Of a stretch of DNA of 64,000 nt, positions 1-9,351 are shown in pieces; the first letter of the stretch is position 1, and each line of letters opens with the position of its first letter. The DNA lies in NCBI GenBank assembly GCA_002383485.1, contig DFYY01000006.1, positions 1 to 64,000 of the forward strand, read 5' to 3'. The DNA is from Bacteroidales bacterium UBA4070. GTDB lineage: Bacteria; Bacteroidota; Bacteroidia; Bacteroidales; VadinHA17. The position numbers were made by a program, and so were the translations under genes. The notes beneath the pieces were generated by a model that was not told where the DNA came from, searched no databases, and saw only the letters and a list, made by a program, of their open reading frames with translations.

Positions 1-21
1 GGTGGGTTGTGGCCTGCCTTA

Positions 22-48
22 TACAATTCCTGATGGCATACAGCCATC
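22..48 (-). repeat. REP-like hairpin unit, copy 1
   Basis: Read on the minus strand, a hairpin (GATGGC stem, five-base loop, GCCATC) is followed by AGGAATTGTA. The same plan recurs four times at 63758-63961. The copy at 63935-63961 is nearly identical over about 37 bases, including the CCTGCC flank. Confidence 0.7.
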
Positions 49-79
49 CGCAATTCGCAAATCACAAATCTACAATTCT
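49..79. repeat. Short CGCAA(A/T)TC repeat tract
   Basis: The tract is built from CGCAATTCGCAAATCACAAATC and runs into the hutU stop codon. Related tracts lie at 29834-29853 and 59757-59786, so this is a dispersed intergenic repeat motif of this genome. Confidence 0.5.
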
Positions 80-2088
80 ATACGGCCTATTGCCTCCTCA
101 ATAAGCCTGTCTTCCGCCTCCTCCGGCATGGTGACCACCAGCCCGGGGGTACGCTCCATCTCCCTGGTTATTGCAGCTACTGCCCCTCTGTTCCTGGCCC
201 AGCTTCGCCTTGCGATGCCGTTATTGACATCCCAGAGCAGCATTGACCGGAGACGGCGGTCAGCCTCAGCCGAGCCGTCAAGCACCATGCCAAAGCCACC
301 GTTGATCACCTCGCCCCAGCCAACACCACCTCCATTGTGGATGGAAACCCATGTTGCACCACGGAATGAATCACCGATCACATTCTGCACTGCCATATCG
401 GCGGTGAACTGCGAACCGTCATAGATATTGGATGTCTCCCTGTAGGGAGAGTCTGTTCCGGACACATCATGATGATCCCGCCCGATCACAATGGGTCCGC
501 TTATTATCCCTGCAGCAATGGCTTCGTTGAAAGCAGCAGCTATCTTCGTCCTGCCCGCCGCATCTGCATACAGGATCCGTGCCTGTGATCCCACTACCAG
601 CCTGTTGCGGCCTGCCTCACGTATCCAGTGAATATTATCCGACATCTGCTGACGGATATCGTCAGGCGATTCCTTCATCAGCCTCTCGAGTGTGGCAGCA
701 GCCAGGGCATCACTCTTCTCAAGGTCTGCCGGATCACCAGAGCAGCATACCCAGCGGAAGGGACCGAAACCATAGTCGAAAAAACCCGGTCCCATAATAT
801 CCTGTACATATGAAGGATAGCGGAACCCGCCCCTGCCGTCTCCGATATCGGCGCCGGCACGCGACGACTCCAGAAGGAAAGCGTTGCCGTAATCAAAGAA
901 ATAGGTTCCGTGTGCAGTATGCCTGTTGATGGCCTCCACCTGGCGGCGCAGAGATGCCTGCACAAGCTTGCGGAATTTTTCGGGATCATCCGCCATAAGG
1001 GCGTTGGCCTCGTCAAAGCTTATTCCTGCAGGGTAGTAGCCCCCGGCCCATGGATTATGCAGCGATGTCTGGTCTGTGCCCAGGTCAGCCCACAGACCCT
1101 CATCCGCAAACTTCTCCCACAGCTCCACGATGTTTCCATGGTAGGCCAGTGAAACCGCCTCGCCTGCCCGGCATGCCCTGCGTACGCGGTCAGCCAGCAT
1201 GGAGAGGTTGTCATGTACCTCATCTACCCAGCCCTGTGAGTGGCGCGTTCTGATTGCCTTCGGGTTCACCTCAGCGATGACCGAGACCACCCCTGCAATA
1301 TTGCCAGCCTTGGGCTGTGCACCGGACATGCCGCCCAGTCCAGATGAAATGAACAGCCTGCTCTTCCTCTCCTCCCCTGCCACAGGTTTGACCCGCCGGG
1401 CAGCATTGAGAAGGGTTATTGTGGTGCCGTGGACTATCCCCTGCGGACCGATATACATGTATGAACCGGCAGTCATCTGCCCGTACTGCGAGACACCCAG
1501 TGCATTGAACCTCTCCCAGTGATCCTGTGATGAATAGTTCGGGATGACCATGCCGTTTGTGACAACAACGCGGGGTGCGTCCCGGTGAGAGGGGAAAAGT
1601 CCCAGCGGATGACCGGAATACATCACCAGTGTCTGATCGTCAGTCATCTCCGAGAGGTACCTCATGGTGAGCCTGTACTGTGCCCAGTTCTGGAAGACGG
1701 CGCCGTTGCCTCCGTATGTTATCAGCTCATGCGGGTGCTGTGCCACCGCCGGATCAAGGTTGTTGGTGATCATGAGCATGATGGCTGCAGCCTGAACCGA
1801 CCGGTGGGGATAATCACTTATCGGTCTGGCCTTCATCTCGTAGGTGGGCCTGTAACGGTACATGTATATCCTTCCGCGGTCACGGAGCTCCGTCGCAAAC
1901 TCAGGCGCCAGCACACCGTGCAGTGACACGGGGAAATACCTGAGGGCATTGCGCAGGGCGAGTTTCTTTTCTTCCGGTGTCAGTATATCCCGGCGCCGGG
2001 GAGCATGGTTTGCCGGGAGATCATATGGTCTGGGCTCTGGCAGGTATGAGGGAATCCCTTCAAGCACCTGCGATTTGAAATCGTTCAT
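70..2088 (-). CDS. hutU: Urocanate hydratase
   Basis: Cytoplasmic enzyme that hydrates urocanate to imidazolonepropionate with tightly bound NAD, the second step of histidine breakdown. The 672-residue product has the nucleotide-binding stretch GGNGAVFQNW near residues 126-135, SGLGGMSGAQPK near 249-260, and the RWVCCSGDP segment near 446-454 that matches the catalytic cysteine region. It is longer than the ~555-residue proteobacterial enzyme, as seen in Bacteroidota-type members. No other hut gene is visible, but the gene ends at the window edge, where partners could follow. The last codons and the stop (GAATTGTAG) fall inside repeat-like sequence, so the extreme C-terminus may be repeat-derived. 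Confidence 0.95.
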   Translation of the reverse strand: MNDFKSQVLEGIPSYLPEPRPYDLPANHAPRRRDILTPEEKKLALRNALRYFPVSLHGVLAPEFATELRDRGRIYMYRYRPTYEMKARPISDYPHRSVQAAAIMLMITNNLDPAVAQHPHELITYGGNGAVFQNWAQYRLTMRYLSEMTDDQTLVMYSGHPLGLFPSHRDAPRVVVTNGMVIPNYSSQDHWERFNALGVSQYGQMTAGSYMYIGPQGIVHGTTITLLNAARRVKPVAGEERKSRLFISSGLGGMSGAQPKAGNIAGVVSVIAEVNPKAIRTRHSQGWVDEVHDNLSMLADRVRRACRAGEAVSLAYHGNIVELWEKFADEGLWADLGTDQTSLHNPWAGGYYPAGISFDEANALMADDPEKFRKLVQASLRRQVEAINRHTAHGTYFFDYGNAFLLESSRAGADIGDGRGGFRYPSYVQDIMGPGFFDYGFGPFRWVCCSGDPADLEKSDALAAATLERLMKESPDDIRQQMSDNIHWIREAGRNRLVVGSQARILYADAAGRTKIAAAFNEAIAAGIISGPIVIGRDHHDVSGTDSPYRETSNIYDGSQFTADMAVQNVIGDSFRGATWVSIHNGGGVGWGEVINGGFGMVLDGSAEADRRLRSMLLWDVNNGIARRSWARNRGAVAAITREMERTPGLVVTMPEEAEDRLIEEAIGRIEL

Positions 2089-2124
2089 GATAAAGACTGG
2101 TGTTAGTCACGACAAATATAATAA

Positions 2125-2154
2125 AACGAAAAGAGACGCCGGTTTCGACGTCTC
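2125..2154 (-). terminator. Terminator after the zinc-ribbon protein
   Basis: On the minus strand the stem GAGACG/CGTCTC (2133-2154) is followed by TTTTCGTTTTATT. It lies just downstream of the gene ending at 2179. Confidence 0.6.
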
Positions 2155-2178
2155 CCTGTATGCTCATCAATGAATATG

Positions 2179-2946
2179 TCAGTTTCCTGCTTCGCCAACT
2201 ATCTCGTCATCAACGAGGATGCGTCCGCAGTATTCACAGACGATGATCTTTTTTCTTGAACGGATGTCGAGCTGACGCTGTGGCGGGATCTGGTTGAAGC
2301 AACCGCCGCAGGCATCCCTCTTGACCGGCACTACGGCCAGGCCGTTGCGAGCGTTGGAACGGATTCTCTTGTAGGCAGTCAGAAGCCTCTCTTCAATCCT
2401 TGTCTGAAGCTCGGCAGACTTTTCGGCAAGGTTCTCCTCCTCCTTCTGGGTATCACGAGTGATATCATCCAGCTCTGATTTCTTGCCATCCAGGTCTTTC
2501 CTGCGTTCATCAAGCAAAGCCTGAGCCTCAGCCATCACCTCTTTCTTCTCGGCCACCTGTGCTGTGAACTCACGTATCTTCTTGTTACACAGTTCCATCT
2601 CCAGGGTCTGGAATTCAATCTCCTTTGAAAGAGAATCGTACTCGCGGTTATTTCTTACGTTATTCTGCTGCTCCTCATATTTCTTAATGAGAGCCTGAGA
2701 GGCAGTAATTTCGTTGTTTTTGCCTGCGACAGACTTATCAAGTTCTGCGATTTCATTCTTCAGGTTACCGATCCTGGTTTCGAGGCCTTCCACCTCATCC
2801 TCCAGGTCCTGTACCTCGAGTGGCAGTTCGCCCCTGAGAATGCGGATTTTATCTATCTCTGAGTCAACAATCTGCAGTGAATAAAGTGCCCTGAGCTTCT
2901 CCTCTATTGTCAGTTCAGTCTCAGCTTGTTTGTTCTGTTTTGTCAT
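2179..2946 (-). CDS. Coiled-coil protein with C4 zinc ribbon (DUF164-like)
   Basis: A 255-residue cytoplasmic protein. Residues about 15-190 are charged and heptad-rich, forming a long coiled coil. The C-terminus (about 211-242) has two cysteine pairs, CGGC and CEYC, of a zinc ribbon. This is the CT398/DUF164 family found in most Bacteroidota; a role in nucleic-acid binding or secretion assembly has been proposed but is not settled. The start overlaps the end of the Nif3-like gene by 26 bases, implying co-transcription. A TAnnTTTG-type box at 2995-3002 inside the upstream gene could give a separate transcript. Confidence 0.9.
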   Translation of the reverse strand: MTKQNKQAETELTIEEKLRALYSLQIVDSEIDKIRILRGELPLEVQDLEDEVEGLETRIGNLKNEIAELDKSVAGKNNEITASQALIKKYEEQQNNVRNNREYDSLSKEIEFQTLEMELCNKKIREFTAQVAEKKEVMAEAQALLDERRKDLDGKKSELDDITRDTQKEEENLAEKSAELQTRIEERLLTAYKRIRSNARNGLAVVPVKRDACGGCFNQIPPQRQLDIRSRKKIIVCEYCGRILVDDEIVGEAGN

Positions 2947-4048
2947 ACCCGTAGTAATTAATGGGATTGGTTTTTATCCCGGAAAACCGGAGTGCAAAGT
3001 TAGGAAATTTTTTCAGAATCAGTTCATAGAGAATTTCGAGTGAGAATTTTTCGCTTTCATAGTGTCCTATGTCAGCCACGAGCATACCGGCGGGTGCTTC
3101 GGTGAAGGTGTGGTATTTGATATCCCCGGTGATGAAAGCATCGGCGCCGGCGCGTACGGCGCTGCCGATGAGGCTGGCGCCCGCCCCGCCGCACACTGCC
3201 ACCGTGCGTATTGTGCGGGCGGGGTCACCGCTGAAGCGGATGACGGGCAGGCCGGTCAGCCGCTTCAGCGCCCCCAGCAGCGCCGTACCTGCCAGAGGCT
3301 CCGGCAGGGAGCCAACGGCGCCGGCGCCGGCGCCGAAATACCTGTTCTCCATGACAAAGAGATCCCATGCCACCTCCTCATATGGATGCGAAGCAAGCAA
3401 TGCCCTCACACATGCAGACTCCCTGTGACGCGGGACAACAACCTCAATGCGCACCTCGGGCTCCGAATGATCCTCCCCTACACTGCCGGCAAAAGGATCA
3501 GCACCCTCACCGGCACGGTAAGTGCCCTCACCATGCACATTGAAACTGCAACGGTCATAATTGCCGATGCTCCCTGCACCCGCTTCAAATAGTGCATCCC
3601 TGACTGCCGCAGCATGCAACTCAGGAACAAACGTCACAAGCTTCAGAAGCCTGCCTGTAAGCGGCTCAAGAACCTTTATATCACTTAACCCTATCTTTTC
3701 CGCCAGAAGATGGCTCACTCCACCGGCCATATTGTCAAAACTGGTGTGAGCAGAGTAAACTGCTATACCCCGCTTCAGTGCATCAGCAACACACACTTCA
3801 CTGTTACTGCCATAGGAAAGTCGCCTCAACGGCCTGAATATCAGCGGATGATGAGACAATACCAGGCTGCACCCGCAGTCGGCAGCCTCAGCAATCACCT
3901 CCGGGGTGACATCAACGGTGAGCAACACGGAGGTGACAACGGATGAAGGATCTCCCACCTGCAGCCCGCTGTTGTCATACTCCTCCTGAAATGACAGAGG
4001 CATCAGCTCCTCAAGCCAACGTACAAATTCTCCGAGAGTAACAGCCAT
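2921..4048 (-). CDS. Nif3-like dinuclear metal centre hexameric protein
   Basis: A 375-residue member of the Nif3/YbgI family (GTP cyclohydrolase 1 type 2 homologue), with the inserted central PII-like domain typical of the ~370-residue form. Likely metal ligands are the HH of LSHHPLIF (~65), H in SAHTSFD (~98) and H/E in DIGHYESEKF near the C-terminus. The biochemical role is poorly defined; members are hexameric metal proteins. The gene lies 4 bases after MerR and overlaps the zinc-ribbon gene, a pairing common in Bacteroidota. It has a locally very GC-rich tract of repeated GCCGGCGCC around 3140-3340. Confidence 0.9.
   Translation of the reverse strand: MAVTLGEFVRWLEELMPLSFQEEYDNSGLQVGDPSSVVTSVLLTVDVTPEVIAEAADCGCSLVLSHHPLIFRPLRRLSYGSNSEVCVADALKRGIAVYSAHTSFDNMAGGVSHLLAEKIGLSDIKVLEPLTGRLLKLVTFVPELHAAAVRDALFEAGAGSIGNYDRCSFNVHGEGTYRAGEGADPFAGSVGEDHSEPEVRIEVVVPRHRESACVRALLASHPYEEVAWDLFVMENRYFGAGAGAVGSLPEPLAGTALLGALKRLTGLPVIRFSGDPARTIRTVAVCGGAGASLIGSAVRAGADAFITGDIKYHTFTEAPAGMLVADIGHYESEKFSLEILYELILKKFPNFALRFSGIKTNPINYYGYDKTEQTS
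2995..3002 (-). promoter_or_regulatory. Possible -7 box (TAACTTTG) for the zinc-ribbon gene
   Basis: The minus strand reads TAACTTTG, matching the Bacteroidota -7 consensus TAnnTTTG, about 50 bases upstream of the start at 2946 and inside the nif3-like coding region. No clear -33 TTTG is seen. Confidence 0.35.
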
Positions 4049-4052
4049 AAAT

Positions 4053-4391
4053 TTATTTGATTTCGTCCCTGATATCCACCAGCATCGCCCTGATGCTCCT
4101 CAGGGTATCAGCTATCTCAAGCCTGTAATCAGTCTCATCGCGGTTGTTCTTCAGGTATTTCTTCGCGCCGTCAAGAGTCATGCCACGCTCCCTGAGAAGA
4201 TGATGTATAATCTTCAGGTTCTTTATATCATCCTGCATGAAGAGGCGGTTGCCCTTTTTGTTCTTTTTGGGCCTGAGTATGTCAAACTCCTTTTCCCAGA
4301 ACCGGATGGTGGATACGGGCTCGGAAAACATCTCTGCCACCTCACCAATCTGGTAGAAGAGCTTTTCCACTGTCTTTTCCCTGTAAGGCAT
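4053..4391 (-). CDS. MerR family transcriptional regulator
   Basis: A short 112-residue protein with an N-terminal winged helix-turn-helix (residues ~9-75). The recognition region YQIGEVAEMF...STIRFWEKEF is typical of MerR. Only a short C-terminal helix follows, with no effector domain or metal-binding cysteines, so the signal is unknown. It sits between an M23 peptidase gene (15-base gap) and the Nif3-like gene (4-base gap), an arrangement seen widely in Bacteroidota, and probably belongs to that operon. Confidence 0.9.
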   Translation of the reverse strand: MPYREKTVEKLFYQIGEVAEMFSEPVSTIRFWEKEFDILRPKKNKKGNRLFMQDDIKNLKIIHHLLRERGMTLDGAKKYLKNNRDETDYRLEIADTLRSIRAMLVDIRDEIK

Positions 4392-4406
4392 GATGAACTA
4401 ACTGAA

Positions 4407-5378
4407 TCAATCGAACGTCTGACCACTCTTGCTGGAGATTTCAAGCATCCTCTCGTACTCGTCGGGAGTCAGGTCATTGAAATAATAGAGTGCCGGGTCA
4501 ACAGCCTTGCCATTCACATGAACCTCATAATGCAGATGCGGGGCGGTACTCAGGCCCGTGCTTCCCACGAACCCGATAACGTCTCCTCTCTTGACCTTCT
4601 GCCCTGCCCTGACCTTGAAGCCGTTAAGATGAGCATAAACGGTCTCAAAACCAAACCCGTGATCAACTATGATATGGTTGCCAAGCTCGCGGCGGGCCGA
4701 CTTGACCTCCTTGATCACCCCGTTGCCCGTTGCAAACACGTCCGTCCCGGTGGGCGCTGTGAAATCCATGCCCGAATGAAATTTTGTTATCTTATAGATG
4801 GGATGAATCCTGTAACCAAAACCTGAGGCCGTGCGCTTCAGATCCCTGTTCGAGATAGGCTGTATTGCCGGTATGCTGCTCAGCATCTCCTCCTTCTCCT
4901 TCGCATAGGCTATCAACTCGTCAAATGATTCCGACTGAACATAGATCTTTTTTCTGATCCGGTCAAGCTTTTTTGCCGTCTCAATAACCAGTTCCGAATT
5001 GGAGAACCCTTCCAGCTCCTGGTACCTGTTGACACCGCCTATGCCGCCGTTGCGGTATGATGAGGGCAACGGCTCGGTCTCGAAAATCGTCCTGTAAAGA
5101 TTATCATCCGTCTCCTGCAGATGGACCAGCACCTTTTCAACATTTTCCATCTCCCTGTTCATAAGTTCATATTGCAGGGAAAGCTGTGCAATCTCCCTTT
5201 TGAGAGCTTTCTCCTGCGGGGAGTCAAATATGAACATGAAGATGAAACCATAGATACCGGCGAGAATCACCGAGGCGACGAAGTATCCGAAAAGCCGAAG
5301 GAATGTTTGTCTGAGGCCAAGCCTTATCCTGTCAAAGCTGAGTGTCTCGTGGTTGAACTTGTATTTTGTCTTTGGCAT
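4407..5378 (-). CDS. M23 family metallopeptidase, paralogue 1
   Basis: Membrane-anchored peptidoglycan endopeptidase-like protein. The start MPKTKYKF (5378) is preferred over an upstream ATG at 5405 because it aligns with the start of the neighbouring paralogue. Order: short cytoplasmic N-terminus, one membrane helix (~30-55 of this start), a coiled coil, then a C-terminal LytM/M23 domain with metal-ligand motifs HSGMDF and HLHYEVH. Both zinc motifs look complete, so it may be active; many family members hydrolyse cell-wall cross-links during growth or division. Followed closely by merR. Confidence 0.9.
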   Translation of the reverse strand: MPKTKYKFNHETLSFDRIRLGLRQTFLRLFGYFVASVILAGIYGFIFMFIFDSPQEKALKREIAQLSLQYELMNREMENVEKVLVHLQETDDNLYRTIFETEPLPSSYRNGGIGGVNRYQELEGFSNSELVIETAKKLDRIRKKIYVQSESFDELIAYAKEKEEMLSSIPAIQPISNRDLKRTASGFGYRIHPIYKITKFHSGMDFTAPTGTDVFATGNGVIKEVKSARRELGNHIIVDHGFGFETVYAHLNGFKVRAGQKVKRGDVIGFVGSTGLSTAPHLHYEVHVNGKAVDPALYYFNDLTPDEYERMLEISSKSGQTFD

Positions 5379-5485
5379 TCTCTGTGATGGCATGCTCTGT
5401 ATCATGCAAACATAAGAATTATTAAATAAAATACAAAAACAAGCCTGACCGGCAAAGTTGTTAAAGATTACTTAAAATTACTTTG

Positions 5486-6442
5486 TCAGGGTCCTGACAG
5501 AAAGTCTATCATCATGAAATACTCTTCTTCCGTCATGCCGTCCTCAAAGTACCACAGAGGGTTAACGTGTGCCCCGAAGAGGTCTATCTGGTAGTGCAGG
5601 TGAGGGCCTGTTGAAGTGCCGGTGTTGCCTGAGAGGGCTATGAAATCGCCACGACTCACCTTCTGTCCCCGTCTCACGTTATACTTACTCAGGTGTCCGT
5701 AGATTGTCCTGTAACCGTACCCGTGATCAATCACCACCTTTATGCCGAATCCGTCATGCTGGTTACCGGCATATTCAACTGTCCCGGCACCGGTAGCATA
5801 TACTTCAGACCCTTCCGGACAGCGGAAGTCCTGACCGAAATGCCATCTTGGCGACCCTAGCACCGGATGTTTTTCACGGAATTTCATCCCGTCACCAAGT
5901 CTCATGGTTACATTGACCGGCCTTATATAGGGAAGGTGCTCCCACATATCCTTCCATTCCTCTGCCCTTACGCTGAGCTCAGTGAGAGAATTGTACTGAA
6001 TATTTGTCTGGGTGCGGAGATCCTCGAACTTTGACCTCACTTTCATCATCATCTCCGAATTCATGTAACCGTTAAGATCAGCCATACGGTTGGTACCTCC
6101 GGCACCTCCCTCGGAGATGTCAGACGGTATCTGTGGCATATCAAGAACTGCCCTGTAGGAAGAGTTGTCTGAAGAGCGAAGCTCGGCCACCGTACGTGAA
6201 GACAGGTCTATCTGTCTCTCCAGCAGTGTATAGCTCAGCTTCAACTCATCCACCCTCTGCTGCAGAAGCTCTTCCTTGGGAGAACCGAAGAAGCGATGAA
6301 ATATCAAGCTGTAAATCAATGTCGCACAAACGGAAAGAACAAGAAACAAGGAGAACCTGGTCAGCTTTTCGCTCCAGTTCCGCCTGTGTTGCCTGAACTG
6401 CAGGTTTACAGTATCAAAAACGTAATTCTTCCTTCCCGGCAT
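5486..6442 (-). CDS. M23 family metallopeptidase, paralogue 2
   Basis: A paralogue of the downstream M23 gene with the same layout: MPGRKNYVF start at 6442, a membrane helix, a coiled coil, a GG-rich linker (EGGAGGTNRM) and a C-terminal M23 domain. The first metal motif reads HFGQDF and the second HLHYQIDL, so the ligands are kept. The start at 6442 rather than 6460 is chosen by alignment with paralogue 1. The region 6443-6560 is shared with the divergent alaS and should hold both promoters. Confidence 0.88.
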   Translation of the reverse strand: MPGRKNYVFDTVNLQFRQHRRNWSEKLTRFSLFLVLSVCATLIYSLIFHRFFGSPKEELLQQRVDELKLSYTLLERQIDLSSRTVAELRSSDNSSYRAVLDMPQIPSDISEGGAGGTNRMADLNGYMNSEMMMKVRSKFEDLRTQTNIQYNSLTELSVRAEEWKDMWEHLPYIRPVNVTMRLGDGMKFREKHPVLGSPRWHFGQDFRCPEGSEVYATGAGTVEYAGNQHDGFGIKVVIDHGYGYRTIYGHLSKYNVRRGQKVSRGDFIALSGNTGTSTGPHLHYQIDLFGAHVNPLWYFEDGMTEEEYFMMIDFLSGP

Positions 6443-6560
6443 CAGCAGACAGGTGGACAAGCCACCATTTTAAGATTACAATTCAGCAAACGTGAAATAT
6501 TTGCCTTAATTTTACGCACCCAGAACAAAATTGTTTCAAAACTGGTGTAAGGAACTTAAA

Positions 6561-9194
6561 ATGAAGGCTAACGAGATAAGAGAGGAATTCCTCAGTTTCT
6601 TCAGGTCGAAGGAACACAGAATAGTGCCGTCGGCACCAATGGTTATAAAGAACGATCCCACACTGATGTTCACAAACGCCGGAATGAACCAGTTCAAGGA
6701 TATTTTTCTCGGCAACCAGCCGGCAAAATACAGGCGCGTAGCCAACTCGCAGAAGTGCCTGCGCGTGTCCGGCAAGCATAATGACCTCGAGGAGGTGGGA
6801 CTTGACACCTACCACCACACAATGTTCGAGATGCTGGGCAACTGGTCATTTGGCGACTATTTCAAGAAAGAAGCCATAGAATGGGCATGGGAGTTTCTCA
6901 CCTGCCGTATGGGTATTCCCGCAGAGCGAATCTATGTCACCGTCTTTGAGGGCGATCCTGTGGAGGATGTACCGCGTGACGACGAAGCTGCATCGTACTG
7001 GATGAAATGCTTTCCCGGCGCCGGGAACCACATCCTCGACGGATCAAAGAAGGATAACTTCTGGGAGATGGGCGAGACCGGACCCTGCGGACCCTGTTCG
7101 GAAATCCACGTCGACATAAGGTCCGAAAACGAGAGGGCAGCCTCCCCCGGTCATCTGCTGGTCAACAAGGGGCATCCCCAGGTGATCGAGATATGGAACC
7201 TCGTCTTCATACAGTATAACCGCCGGGCCGGCGGCGAGCTTGAACTGCTGCCCGACAGGCACGTTGACACCGGGATGGGATTCGAGCGTCTCTGCATGGT
7301 CATCCAGAATAAACAGTCAAACTATGACACTGATGTCTTTCAGCCACTGCTTGCAGCATCAGCCGCTGTGACAGGCAAACCGTACGGAGAGAAGACAGAA
7401 TGGGATATTGCACACAGGGTCATCGCAGACCATCTTCGCACAGTCTCCTTCTCCGTTGCCGACGGTCAGCTGCCATCAAACAACAGGGCGGGCTATGTAA
7501 TAAGAAGAATATTACGCAGGGCCGTCAGATACGGTTACACATCGCTGGGCATGACCGGGCCGTTCATATATAAGCTGCTGCCTGCGCTGGTTGAATCAAT
7601 GGGCGGACATTACCCCGAACTCACTGCGCAGCAGGAGCTGATATCAAAGGTAATACATGAAGAGGAACAGGCATTTCTCAAGACCCTTGGAAAAGGATTG
7701 AGAATGATAGAAAAGCGGGTCGATTCGCTCAGGCAGGAAGGGGAAAAGACCTTTCCCGGCAGCGATGCCTTTGAGCTTTTCGATACCTACGGGTTCCCGG
7801 TGGACCTGACACAGCTTATCCTCAGGGAGAACGACATGACCCTTGACGAGGAGGCTTTCAGGAAGGAACTCAATGCCCAGAAGGAAAGGTCAAGGGATGA
7901 TGCAGCAGTGACGGCAGGAGACTGGGTCATCATCCATGACACAGACAGCACCGTTTTCACCGGCTATGACCGTACCGAAGACACTGTCAGGATCGCCCGC
8001 TACAGGAGAGTCACCTCGCGCGGTCGCGAAGCCGTTCACCTTGTGTTTGACAAGACACCATTCTACGCCGAATCAGGCGGCCAGACAGGGGACAAGGGCT
8101 ATATCGAGGGTGCAGGCGGAAGGATCAGCATCACTGATACTGTAAAGGAGAACAACCTTATTATACATATCGCTTCAGCCGTCCCCGCGGACCCCTCCAC
8201 ACCCTTCAGGGCTGTGGTTGATGCCGCGGCCAGGCAGGATACCGCAAACAATCACACTGCAACCCACCTCATGCACCACGCCCTTCGCGAAGTGCTCGGA
8301 AATCACGTTGAACAGAAAGGTTCCCTGGTTACACCGGAACGGCTCCGGTTCGACTTCAGCCATTTCCGCCAGGTAACCCGGGAAGAACTGGACGCTGTTG
8401 AACAAAAAGTCAACGAAATGATCATGAGCAACATTGCCTCTGTAGTGCATAATGATACTCCCATGGAAGAGGCCCGTAAAATGGGAGCCATGGCCCTGTT
8501 TGGCGAAAAATACGGTGACAGGGTCAGGGTTGTAGCCTTCGGCGACTCAGTGGAACTGTGCGGCGGAACACACGTCGATCATACCTCCCGCATCGGACTC
8601 TTCAGAATAGTCTCCGAAGGAGCTGTCGCCGCCGGCGTCAGAAGGATAGAGGCAGTGACAGGCAGGAATGCCATCAGCTTTATCAATGAGAAACTGAAGA
8701 TCCTCGACGAGATCACTGCCCTGCTCCGGAGCACCGGTAACCCGGTAGTGAACATCACGAAGTTGATAACGGAAAACGCAGCTCTCAGGGGCACCGTTGA
8801 GAAGCTGCAGCAGGCAGCTGCGTCAACCGCACGCAACGAACTGACTGCCAGGGCAGAGAGTGCCGGAGAATTCCGTATCTACTCAGGTATACTCGAGAAG
8901 ACACAAGCTGAGACCCTCAAGAATATTGCACACCAGATAAGACAGTCAGACGACGGCAGCATAATAATCATCGGGTCAGAATATGACGGTAAAGTCTCCC
9001 TGGTGATCGGCCTCGGTGACAGGGCAGCAGGTTTGACCGGACTCAATGCGGTGGAGATGATCAAAACCGTTTCCGGGGAGATCAGCGGCGGAGGCGGAGG
9101 ACAACCACAGCTCGCAACAGCCGGCGGCAAAAAACCAGACGGCCTCCCCGGAGCCATTTCGAAAGCTGCCGCAATCGCAAAAAAGAAGCTCTGA
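6561..9194 (+). CDS. alaS: Alanine--tRNA ligase
   Basis: Class II synthetase that charges tRNA-Ala and edits Ser/Gly mischarging. The start MKANEIREEF (6561) is chosen because AlaRS normally begins here; an upstream in-frame ATG at 6531 adds only ten non-conserved residues. Visible parts: aminoacylation core with TNAGMNQFKDIF, editing domain with TATHLMHH and CGGTHVDHT zinc ligands, and a C-terminal domain with the glycine-rich GGGGGQPQLA. Length 877 residues is normal. Monocistronic, divergent from the M23 gene. Confidence 0.97.
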   Translation: MKANEIREEFLSFFRSKEHRIVPSAPMVIKNDPTLMFTNAGMNQFKDIFLGNQPAKYRRVANSQKCLRVSGKHNDLEEVGLDTYHHTMFEMLGNWSFGDYFKKEAIEWAWEFLTCRMGIPAERIYVTVFEGDPVEDVPRDDEAASYWMKCFPGAGNHILDGSKKDNFWEMGETGPCGPCSEIHVDIRSENERAASPGHLLVNKGHPQVIEIWNLVFIQYNRRAGGELELLPDRHVDTGMGFERLCMVIQNKQSNYDTDVFQPLLAASAAVTGKPYGEKTEWDIAHRVIADHLRTVSFSVADGQLPSNNRAGYVIRRILRRAVRYGYTSLGMTGPFIYKLLPALVESMGGHYPELTAQQELISKVIHEEEQAFLKTLGKGLRMIEKRVDSLRQEGEKTFPGSDAFELFDTYGFPVDLTQLILRENDMTLDEEAFRKELNAQKERSRDDAAVTAGDWVIIHDTDSTVFTGYDRTEDTVRIARYRRVTSRGREAVHLVFDKTPFYAESGGQTGDKGYIEGAGGRISITDTVKENNLIIHIASAVPADPSTPFRAVVDAAARQDTANNHTATHLMHHALREVLGNHVEQKGSLVTPERLRFDFSHFRQVTREELDAVEQKVNEMIMSNIASVVHNDTPMEEARKMGAMALFGEKYGDRVRVVAFGDSVELCGGTHVDHTSRIGLFRIVSEGAVAAGVRRIEAVTGRNAISFINEKLKILDEITALLRSTGNPVVNITKLITENAALRGTVEKLQQAAASTARNELTARAESAGEFRIYSGILEKTQAETLKNIAHQIRQSDDGSIIIIGSEYDGKVSLVIGLGDRAAGLTGLNAVEMIKTVSGEISGGGGGQPQLATAGGKKPDGLPGAISKAAAIAKKKL

Positions 9195-9351
9195 CAGACA
9201 CCATGGGAACGTTCGAAATAAGGGATTTTTGACGGAATTCTTATACGACTACAAATCAATCTTTTGGGCAGCTTATAATTTGACTGCCCATCTATTTGCT
9301 TTTATTGTTCGAAATTCATAATCTTGTATCACTAATCTTTATACAGTTTTA

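Noticed and set aside
3140..3340. GC-rich GCCGGCGCC repeats as a regulatory element
   Set aside because: They lie inside the Nif3-like coding region and encode Ala/Gly-rich loops in frame.
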